Shown: in pieces, positions 32,551-44,368 of the stretch
Layout of the letters: every line of letters starts with the position of its first letter
How positions within the stretch are numbered: the stretch's first letter is position 1
From: Trichobilharzia regenti
Lineage: Eukaryota > Platyhelminthes > Trematoda > Strigeidida > Schistosomatidae
DNA length: 64,000 bases
Direction: 5' to 3'
NCBI GenBank assembly: GCA_944472135.2
Contig: OX235270.1
Location: forward strand, 137,407,632-137,471,631
Program-made: the position numbers and the translations under genes
The notes under the pieces: model-generated
The model's database searches: none
What the model was told of the DNA's origin: nothing
What the model saw: the letters and a program-made list of their open reading frames with translations, nothing else

Positions 32551-33888
32551 CGCTTAACATATCAACAGTACCGGAGATACCCGTTTATAAGCCAACACTT
32601 AGTGAATTCGAGGACTTTAGCAAGTGTATTTCTGCGATAGAATCCCGCGGAGCTCATCACATAGGTATTTGCAAAGTAATACCGCCGTCTACTTGGATCT
32701 GCCGACGTAAGGGATATGGTGATATTGGTGAATATATTGTTGACAAGCCCATATTGCAAACTTCGCACGGTAGTCGAGGTATATTTTTGCAGGTCTGTCC
32801 TTATTTCCAATTGGCAATGCTCTCAGGATATCTCCTCTAGAAAAAGTCTTAGTTTTAACAACTTCAAGAGTCTGGCATTGTCTAAAACTCACTGTACCCC
32901 AAGTTTCAGGGATTTTGATCATCTTGAAAGGATGTACTGGTCATCTATCTTCTCCAGACGTCCGTTGTATGGTGCAAATGTTAGTGGGACTTTGATGGAT
33001 GATGAACTGAATGTTTGGAATATTTCTAAACTTGATTCAATTCTAAGCCGTGTGTTTCAAGAAGAGGGTGTACGAATACCAGGAGTAAATACTCCTTATT
33101 TGTATTATGGAATGTGGAGTTCTACCTTTCCTTGGCACGTTGAAGATGTAGATTTGTACTCCATAAATTATCTTCATTACGGACTTCCTAAATGGTGGTA
33201 CGTCATACCACCAGCTTTTGCACGTAAATTTGAAGCATTTGTTTCTGGTAATTGTTTTTGCAAACTAATGTTTTTCCAGAATACTTTCGATCAGAATTCC
33301 TTAAATGCAATTGCTTCCTAAGACATAAATGTGTCTTAATCAGCCCTACTGTCCTTTTACAAGCCGGTATTCCAACTAGAAAAGTTAGATACATCTTTAC
33401 CTAATTCTCTCCTAGATTGTACAATATGAAGGTGAATTCATGATTACTTTTCCATATGCCTACCATTGTGGGTTTAATACGGGTCTAAACATAGCAGAAT
33501 CATCAAACTTTGCGCTCGCCAGATGGATAGAATATGGAAAACATGCCAAAATTTGCAAATGTTGGGATGACACAGTGAAAATATGCATGACCCGTTTGTG
33601 CGAAGATTTCAACCAGAGCTATTTGGTGATTGGAAACTTGGGAAAAACCCACGACCTCATCCTCTTGACGCATACATGATTAAAGATATAAACCGTCTTT
33701 CTGAAGACACAATTCATCCAGGTCAGTTCACTAAAGCTTGCATATCTTTGTAGATTCCAAATCCCTAAAGGCTGACCTACGTAGGGTCGCAAGTGGAAGT
33801 TCTGCTCCAGTCGAACGTCCGCCGTTCAAGTTAAAACTCCCCAGACCAGGTGATCTTAACCTGATTGACTTGCGGTATTCTTCTAAAC
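32550..33888 (+). CDS. KDM4: KDM4 exons 1-5: JmjN and JmjC domains with micro-introns
   Basis: Jmj[21 protein letters not shown] and [13 protein letters not shown]. Jmj[13 protein letters not shown] and [19 protein letters not shown], with His and Glu iron ligands in HVE and the Asn in INYLH. Next come [10 protein letters not shown] with the 2-oxoglutarate Lys, and [18 protein letters not shown] with the third iron His. The KDM4 zinc site is complete: CNCFLRH supplies Cys and His, KICKC the last two Cys. Four introns of 34, 32, 32 and 32 nt (32793-32826, 33248-33279, 33384-33415, 33722-33753) split this block; removing them restores gap-free alignment to vertebrate KDM4. One base is missing near 33590, between VKICM and PFVRRFQPE. 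Confidence 0.9.
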
Positions 33889-36800
33889 GTGAGTACTTAT
33901 TGAGATTTCGTTTTTCAAATTGGCATCTGTCTTTTAAATGCATAAAACTAAAGAACTGAAAAGGTTTACTCTTCGTTTAATTATTTCAGGAAGTAGTGGA
34001 CGCAACAGATACCAATATATATGTCAGACATTGAGTCATAAACGAATTCGTTGAAACTAAAACTGAGTTAGCAAAATATTGTACTCGAAAATTGCGTACA
34101 GTAGGTTGAAGGTTCATCTTTTGTGTGCATAGGTAATGAAATGGCTGTGTGCTTATTTATGAGTCAGAGTTCACCTGGGAAGGCAGGCATGAGTCTTTAA
34201 GGTGAACTGCATTACTTCAGTTGAAATCATAAATCTTTTTGTAATCGTTTACATTTTGTTTACTTTCATTGAATTCATCCTCTGCAACGTGACATGCAGC
34301 TCACTTTAATTCTTACATTTTGTATACTTTGGAACGTTTAATGTGGGGTTAAAATTTAGTTAATGCAATTAAACTTTTCATCTTTGTTTGGATTAATTTT
34401 GTGTAACAAATTTTCTATATTCCGGGCTATGGACCACAATTACCGTGTGAGGACCGATGGTACTATCCAGTTGCCCAGGTTAACCTGCATAAGTTATTCC
34501 CTTTCCTCATCTTGTTTGACTTTATTGTCTTATATGTTACCAGTATAACTGATGTACTGTGGGGGTGACGGATGTGCTGAAAATGTGTATTTGCGTATTC
34601 GATCATTGCTATCGCTGTAGAAGTGCTTGCGTTCGATAGGATCATCGTGTGAGTAATCCTGGAGTTTGGCAGTGAGTCTGGACACAGTGCAGATCATTCA
34701 TTGAGTTTCATAATCCGGAAACACTGGCTCAGTTGGCTCGATCGTGTGCTAAGATTATCACCCCAGTGGCTTTCGTAACGGCCTCTGTTCATTAGTTTTC
34801 GGGCTGGACGGGATAAACGCGCGTCGTTGGATGAAGGATGTTTGTATTCGGTTAGCATCCATTTATACATCACGACTCCCTTGTTGGGGTCAAAGAGATA
34901 CTCTAAATCGGCATTTCGAAGCGTTAACAGATATTGCCAAGAACTGCAATCACTTCTGAGCGTGCTACACATCCCTTCTTTCTTCCCTTTCTAACAGTAA
35001 TATGACGAATGTTGTTTAATCTTGTCAAATATGTTTGCTACCTTTCTAGATGAAGTCATTTACTCATTCTCTCCCGATTTTCCTTATATGTTGTAGTTTT
35101 TTATTACTGTTGTTTGGCGCATCTTCATGGTGCCTATATTGCACCAAGTTTGTGCTCTAAATAAAATAGATGGAAATATTTCTTGACTTAGAGGATTCAT
35201 TTGAACCTGTTACTGGAGATATGTCGTAGACGTGTCTGTCTGTAAAGAGATTATTGATGACACATGTGATAAAAGACATACTTCAATTTGTACAATTCTC
35301 TGTAACCTTATGAAAAATCACCATTTGTTTTGGGGACAACCAGTGGTGTGCGTCAAGACTAGGTCAGTGTAACTGTTTGATCTCAAATTTCGATCTTCCC
35401 TAGAAGCCACCAAGAAAATATTTTGATGGCAATACACCTAAAAATACTCAGTCTTATAAACACCCTGTGGAAATCTGATTATAAGCTATTTTCATGTTCA
35501 ATGTAACATACTACGTAGTTGATGTGAACATTTAGTTTCAAGGTAGAGTGATGTAGTTTAGTCCATCAACCACGTCACTTATTTTGCAAGTTTCATCACT
35601 CCTCGTGGATTGGTTATTGGTTGAAACTCATCACAGATGTATATTGTTAGTTTGGTACTTTATGACTAAGATCATCTTTGGCTCAGATGCAGTGCCCACT
35701 TATCCGTCAGATGAGTTCCCATGCCGTGCAGAAGTTTGTTTTGTCCTTTATAGCTAACAGAGCTGCTAAAATTAGGTGATATGGAAGGATTGGAGCGTGC
35801 CCATCATTGTATTTTCACACACCTAGTGTTTTATTTAGCAAGATGGTAAATAACAGTGAAGTTAGGTAGGTTAAGTAAGGTAATCTTCATCAATAAGGTG
35901 TTGAAGCCTCACTGATGGTGGTGGATAAGTAATACGCGCACTGAGTCTTCATCTCACTCGATGAAAAGTGTTAACTTTGAATCAAGAGTAGGTGCGAAAA
36001 GAGTTTAAGGTGGTTAAAACAAATCAGGATACTGATCCACGAATCCATACTGTTGGTTTAAAATACTTGGAAAGACAGGTTTACAATCTGAGGTGTTCAA
36101 GGTGGTAAGAGTCAATGGTTGGTGATGTGGCTGAAGACCGTTCGCAGTGCAACATATGCTTTTATTTCTTATTGTCTTCTAGATCTGGATAATCTTCACA
36201 AGTTTCCACTTAGTTCTATATGTTGCACCTGTTTGTCTATTGCAGTATCATCCTTTTTCTACTTTCTTATTCAGTGTTTATTTACGAAGCATAGCAATTT
36301 GATGAAATGATTTCCTACATCGATCTGCCTGCGTTCCTCTCACTGGTTTTTCGAAGTGTGTTGTTCTGGAGCATAATCTACTATACGACCGCAAACTTCA
36401 CTCATCAAGTTTGTCTACCTGTGGTTATCAATAGAAAAAGAATGATTATCAACAGTTACTTTATAAGAATTCATCGTGTTCACATAAACTCTAGTATTTC
36501 TTATATTTGGTTAAACTTTCTCACCACTATTCTTAAACACTTATTCAATCCACCCATGGGCTCCTGCCACCTTGTTTTAATTAATGGACCTCCAAGTCAC
36601 GAATCCGTAACATTTCTTAATACTTGGCATTCATCTGCTTTAGGATGTTATTCACGGTCTTTGTCAATAAGTGTGTAAGAATCTTCACTACTATTTATGC
36701 AGTTGTAAGCATGTCAGTTCAGATGTTTTCGCAAATTTGATCTGATCTTAGTAATCTTTATTCTGTGTATCTCATCTGGAGAATTTTTAGGTATTAGGTT

Positions 36801-39800
36801 ATATATATTCTTAACATAAATTTGTTAAATCCTGTTATTCGGACCTGCATATATACTTAACTTTTCAGGGGAATCCTGAACATATTGATTGTTCTTTCAT
36901 TTGTTTGACTATCTACTGGATGCAACGTCCTACAGTAAACTGCTGCAATAATCAGCCAGTCGCAGTTTTGAAGAAACTAATAGGAATATTTTAGAATTAG
37001 GAATAAGAATTATTGTTCCGACATATGTTACTTAATGCAGTCTGACAAACTCGAGCTACCTTCATGTATGCTTTAGCCAAATCTTTTGCGTTATATAGCT
37101 TTTTCGCCTAATTAATTATAACACTTAACCTTTTTAGAGTTTAAAGAGGCCAAACTTCCTTATCATATTGCTGCCAATCCTCATTTGTATCATTTATGGT
37201 GTGGTAATCCGGCTAATGAACAGAACGAACGAACTTTCAATAATTTTATTGGTAGCCATAAACCACATTGTGCCATTTGCTCATTTTTGTGGACTCCTCA
37301 GGTAAACGAAACTGTATATTTCCATGTAAATTCCTGGTAGCTGGAGATGTTTTTAAAACTTATTTAAAAACTGTTATGTTTTAGCGAAGTAGCAGTCAAA
37401 ATCACTGAATGCGGTGAAAGCCGAAGGACTACAATGTAGTTCACTGTTTGAATCTCAACTATATTAGCCAGACTAAAAGTTCGGTCGAAAAAAAGTTCAT
37501 AGCCGAATCGTAGCCTGCGGTTTGTTGACATCGACTAGTTTGATGTATATTCATGCTTTCTCCATAGTACTGCCTTCATCCATTGGTAATAGTTAGACTC
37601 TGAAACACGACAGTCATTGCTCTTTAACTACTTCATTCATAAGACTCACTGTTTAATTGGTTTGCGGAGATATGTTTTATTAACATAAAGCATAGACTTC
37701 CAAAAGTTGGGTTAAGGCGCAGGTTATTTTCACTGCATTTAATTTGTTCCAGCCCATCGGTGGTATACTAAGCCCCACTCATCAGTTGCAGTTCAGAGCC
37801 TATCTGTGTGAACCAACTAAGTTGCGTCATCAGCTACATTAGTTGCTAGTTTATTCTAAGTGAGCATTAAAAAACAACTGCGATGTGATCTCAAATGTAT
37901 ATCATTAAGTTGAAAAGTATGGATACCAAAAAGCAATTTCAACAATTCGTTTCTCAGTCTATTGCAAATTTTTACACATTAAGTCTTGATGAAATACCTT
38001 CCATTATCCATCAGTTTTAACTTCGTTTCAAAAATCATCATGTTTCTCACTCTTTCCAGCATATTTCCAAACTTTTATCTACTGAACATCGAGATAAAAA
38101 TTTGCCTATGTACTCAGATCCACACCTGCCTGAGGTTGCGTATCATGACTTTCACAGTTCTTCTGTACAATTTCCACAAGCGGTGAAAAGCCGTATAATT
38201 AGATGCCTTCATTGTTCCCTAACAGTACATACTAGATGCTATGGTATCAAAGATGAAACTCTTTTAAATGAAGACAGTAGTGTCACAGAGAAAATTTCTT
38301 GGATTTGTGATGCTTGCAAAGCAGATGGCAAACCTGTAAGTCGATATTGTTAATATGCTTTCACGTCTCAGGTTTTGTGTGTCATTTGTACATTTACGAA
38401 TTTTTCTCAACTGGTAGTTACTACCTTTTGGAGGTATAAGTAAAACAACCTAACCACCCATGCAGGCTGTAAAAATTGTTTGTTTTGTACCTACCATCCT
38501 AAAAAGTCAGAGCAACTGTTTTCATTGATTTAAGGGCACGGTGTTCTTGAATGAAAGTACTGTCAATCTAAGTTACTGTTCTCTAGATAATTAGCAGTTC
38601 AGTTTTGTTATCCTCAAACAGAAAAAATATCAGATATCACCCTTGAGTTTACCGTGCGGCTTTTATCCTTTGAAATAAGGTTATGCATACTGATAAAACT
38701 CTAAAACTCCTTCAATTAGTTTGCGTCTGATTATTCTAAGTCAAACCACCTTTGTTGTGCAGCCGCACAGAGCTGCTCGCTTTTATGTTTAGAGTAAATC
38801 ATGAGGGTACAACTCCCGCAGTTCACGTAACTGATGGGCGTCGATCACCTATAGATAATCGTCGGCTACTAATTCAACATTTTTAAGCATCTGTTTACTT
38901 GTTTAATGTCTAATTTTTTTTACAAATGCATGCTTACATTTAAATAAAGTTGACTGCAGTGCATACTGGTTTTTATATGCAACTCAGAATAATGACTTTG
39001 TCACAGTTCTCATATCCCAATCTATAGATGTGCCATGTCGGTGCGCTGTATTGTTCTATTCGTTCTGCTCTGGGAACAGGCTAGAAACACTTTGAATATA
39101 CTGTGTATGGAAATTAAAAATTTCCCAGTCTGCTTCAACAACAGGAAAGTCTATAGTGGAATATGTATTATGTATCCTAAACTGTTAATATCACTGTTAT
39201 GTACTCGTCGCTAAATTATTGTTATGGACTAGTCGAGAATTTAATAGTCCTGACGCGAGAAGGCGGAAATCAGAAGACCACTAGGTTTGCGATGATACTT
39301 CTATTGTCCAAACACAGGAAACGAAAATAAATGGTCCCACACCAAAGTGGTAAGTAAATAAAGTAGTCACAAGATTGTGAATGCGAAATATATATGAATG
39401 TTCCAGACAAAGCGTGGGAATAAATCATTAGACAGTCTTAACATGAATGGCTAATTATAATGGAGTGTCGATCCAAATATACATAGCGAATATAGCAGAC
39501 ATGTCAACAACCACACATATAATATGGATATATGTCACCAAGCAACGGACTGTCAACAAACACTCATATTATATATAATATAATATAAGGAGAATATACA
39601 TTGTTAAAGGAAACAAGTTCATACCAGTGAAATGGTCATAGACTAAGAGAGCAAACAGAAAGAGAGACCAACATACACACACAGATAAATATATATATGT
39701 GGATACATATCAATCACCCCTCGACAATAAGTTGACAGTAGTCGACGCACTTAATTTGTTTGGTGTTATTATGGCACGTCTTATTATGTAAAACAAAGTC

Positions 39801-42800
39801 AAAGGTATATGTATATACCTTGTTTCAATTGCTTTTCAGACGTGTGTGTTTTGTTATATGCGTGGTGGAGCTATGAAAGCTTTGATGAATATAAATAATA
39901 GCTATACGGGGCGACCATACTGGGCCCATGTAATATGCGCACTGGCTACTCCTGGTTGTCATTTCAAAGACGTACCTCAAAGATTAGCATTTATTTCTGA
40001 AGATACAATAAAAACAGCCATTAATTCTGCTGAACTGTATTATAATGTAAGAAATGATCGTAATGCAATCTGTGAAAACAACTTTCCTATGGAAATGCGT
40101 CAGTCAGATTCTACTCGTTTTGCAAATTCAAATAATATAGCCAAAAATTTAAGGTTAGCACATAAAAGACCACATGACAGCAATAGTTATGGGGAATGCT
40201 ATGGCAATGGTTTGAGGGAATGCAGTCAAACTTCCCAAGAAAGTGGAGTATACGGAAAAAACAAAGCCAGGTGAGTTTAATCTTACACTTATCGTTGTTT
40301 TCTTAGTTTTTGATGTTGGTCATTTGACATTACTGTTGTCTGTGAAACTGCCTGAATGTTTGCTGTCACTATATGCCACTTTTAGTTCCTGTACGTTGAT
40401 TTCAAGAATACTAGTTTCAGTTAAATTTGATTTAAGTTTAACCCCGGTGGGTGCACACTAATGAAGAGTCCCAAACTAAAACGAAACAGCCGTTCAGAAC
40501 TCCCATGTTTGCCACTGGTTCTCTATCCGATGTCAGCTCATGATGAAATCCTGTAGAGCTAATTTATTAGACGTTTTAACGTAGCTGATAACCAGTTAAC
40601 TAGTAATTTGCGTTTGTTTTTACGGTCTAGACCAAATGTTTCGCCTTGATACTATGCTAGATTCAAATCTATCCTGAATAAGCTGCTATAGATGATACAA
40701 CAGGACTGGTTTGATCGACTCTTAGTTTAAAGATAGGCAAACTAGTGCTTCACTTGATTTATAAAGTTTAAATTCTTTTGAATTGGCTGATGACGAGGTA
40801 CCACGCATACAGACTAAAATCACGTTTGCAGTTGGCGAGGTTACCAGATATACTCACGTTTCATCTAGTGGCTTATCTGTTGTACAGTAGTTTGCTATTT
40901 CTCCTACTTTACCACTGTGAAATTCGACCTCTCTCTGATGGTGTTAAGTAAGCAGTACGCGTACTGAGTCTTCATCTCACTCGATGAAAAGTGTTAACTT
41001 TGAATCAAGAGTAGGTGCGAAAAGAGTTAAAGGTGGTTAAAACAAATCAGGATACTGATCCACGAATCCATACTGTTGGTTTAAAATACTTGGAAAGACA
41101 TAGGTTTACAATCTGAGGTGTTCAAGGTGGTAAGAGTCAATGGTTGGTGATGTGGCTGAAGACCGTTCGCAGTGCAACATATGCTTTTATTTCTTATTGT
41201 CTTCCAGATCTGGATCATTTTCATTACTGAAATGACCTTTCCGGTGTAACTGTGCATTGAGTAATATTGGGTTAGGTGATATATAGTTGATAATTTTTTT
41301 AAATTGACGATTCTGTGCGATGAGTAAACATCTCTCAACAAAATAGAGAATTCTAAACTTTCTATAAATAAATTTTTAATAAATCTTCTATTTTTATCAT
41401 TACTATTGTTAAAATACTGGTAATGCTTATAGTAATTACGATTATCATCACCATAATATGAAACTGTGTCATCGCAGTTCTGATTTCCACTCCCCTAACA
41501 TGTACAAACAGAATCACCTATTTAAATTCACTTATTTTTTTATTCCATTATTCTTTCTTCTTGTGTAATTAGTCATTTCTCGCGAAAGTTATGCCGCAAT
41601 CAAACCGTTGTCATATATCCCAGTGTCGGTAGTTTGAAACTCTCAAACCGGCATAACAAGGATCTACTTAGTAGTGATGATGATAGTGATCATCATAGTC
41701 ATCATCGAAAAACAGATATTACTACGAAATCTGAAAAAATTGCTACATTATTTTCTTCTAAATGCACTGTTTGTGGATTACCAGGAAGAGGATTTCTCCC
41801 ATTAGCTCCATGTTGGTATGATGGTTGTCCTGCTAGATTTCATGTGACTTGTGCTCAGATGGCTGGGATAGTCATTGGTACGGATGTGTATCCGCGTTTC
41901 TTTTACATCGCTTGCCGTAAACATCCAACTAATTATAGTCACGTAAGATTTTTTAAATTTAATACTTAATTCAATTGCTTATTACACTAAGACAGGACCA
42001 GTAGACTACTTATTATTTGTTCCACATAATATATTTTGATAATCGAAAGTAAATCTTTGGTACATTACACTATAGCATAGATGGACTGATGTTAAAGGGC
42101 ATGCTGCCAAGTTATTCAAAAGACAGAATTATGAGCGAACTAGTATTAGAATACATTCATTCTAATGTATACTAATGCATTGTCTAGCAACACCTCGTTT
42201 ATCTCCAATGCATAGATGCTTTCTTTAAGTCATTAAGTATCTTTGTAAACTTCTTTTCAGACTGGTACAATTCAAGAACTGGTTATTTCACAATATTCTC
42301 GTTAGTTTTCTGTGGTTATGTAGTTTAGACACTTGAAAATGAATGTTACAATTTTGACCCAATCTCACTTAAGTTTAGGTAGATGCATTATACATGTCAA
42401 GACTTCTCCTTAATCAAAGATCCATGTTATCTGAGACAGAATTAGTCGTGGTGAGACCAAAACGTGGCACCAATTCATAAAGACCTCGGCTATCGGTTTG
42501 AACCATTTGGTTGCGTGCAGACTGCCTGACTAGATTCTTGAAGATATTAAAAATCAATGACCAGAGACTGTCAGTGACATGGTTTGCAGTTGTTCTCAAT
42601 AACGCCTATGTTTTCATTCCTCGTGATCTAGATTTATTAAATCCTCATTATTCTTCAGTTAATTCTTTCACCCCCTGCATATTCGTTTCTAATCCTTTTA
42701 GTATGTGTAGTTAACAACTTTTAAATTTTTAAAACAGTTCACTAGATGAATTTAGACAAAGCAATAAAACTTAATTTGTCTCAATCGTGTAATGTGTTTG

Positions 42801-44320
42801 TGCAACACATTTAAAACAATCTGATCACACACGGCCTTGTCTTAGGAATGTATATATATAATATCAAAATAGAGTTAAGGAGTGAGAGAATAGATTTAGG
42901 CCAAGTTAAAAGGACGTATTAAAGCTCAAAATAACAATACAGATCACGAAACCAAAGAAGGGTGGTAACAGTACATCTACCATGGTATCAGTTTTTAAAA
43001 GTAACTGGTTGTCATCATATTCTGAAATTCCTGACATATACTGTACTAATGGCTTCCCACTTACATATCAAAAATACATACTGGGAAGTTATTTAATGGG
43101 AATAAACTCTCGTGAAACAATCAATCGTTCGGCACAAATTTTACAAAATGAAAAAATCATGTTAGAATAGACCAGTATGCAGTCTGTAGAAACGCTGCTT
43201 AATAACTCTGCACATTTCTCGTTTCCATATGAATATGTGTGACCAATAGTTGTTAAAACATTGCATGCTTAAAATACCCTACATTCTGTTCATTATAACT
43301 TGATGATATTTTATCTATTTCATATAAAACAGCCTGGTTTTCGCGATCAGGATTCTGTTTCACCAGGAGATAACGTAATGGTTCAAAGAAACAGAAACCT
43401 TATATTTTCACCTGCCGTGGCTATTCGAAGAGTAACTCCTCCTTACTGTCGGATATCCTTCCCTGATGGAACGTTCTCATCTGATACACCTCCGGAATAT
43501 TTAACAGTTAGTTCTTTACTGATATGCAGTCACATGATGTGTGCTTTGTCTGTCCATTAACTAAATAAACAATGTATGACCTTTTTATCACATGACATTA
43601 CAACCAATCAGAATCCAGTGATGGTAAAGTAATCTACTGTCTATCTTATTGGTTCATGTATATTAGTCATTTTCGTATATACTTTTGTATTGTACACTTT
43701 TATATCCACTCTTGTTCACACCCTTTCGTACACTACGTACCCTTTCACTCACACACTTGTGTGACAGTCAATTTTCCCTTGTTGGAAAATACAAGTATCA
43801 TCGTGAACGTGGTGGTCTTCTGATTTTACCCTTTCCGCGTTAGGACAATTAACTACTCGACGAGTACATAACATTTACAAATTCTCAATTTGCAAATTAC
43901 AGTTAGATGTGAAAATCCGCCGTGGTTTAAGTTGGGAACCAGAAATATTGTGACTGTAGTAAGTTAATTTTTTGGTAGCATAAAAGGAAAGCAGTCAAGC
44001 GAAATTGCATGATAATGTATACCACTGATTGGAAACCACTCATGTCGACCAGTACTGCTCGCTATCCAGATCGAGGTTAAGTAAACACTTTACAACCATT
44101 TCGCTCGAATGGGGTTGGCGTATTTGGTTAGACAGCCTAGAGAACTAAATCATTGTAAGCGTTCTGGCTGGATAATTGGGCGAACTGATAATACCTAGAA
44201 TCAGATTTGCAATTTACAGATTACAATGTTCAAAATGGAAATCCGCTATGGTTCCATTTGAAAACTGGAAGTACTCATCAATCACCAGTACCATGTCATC
44301 GTGCAAGTACTCTCTGTTTC

Positions 44321-44368
<48 letters not shown>

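Noticed and set aside
36307..36678. 123-codon frame in KDM4 intron 5
   Set aside because: Hydrophobic and low in information, no recognised domain, no splice logic with neighbouring exons.
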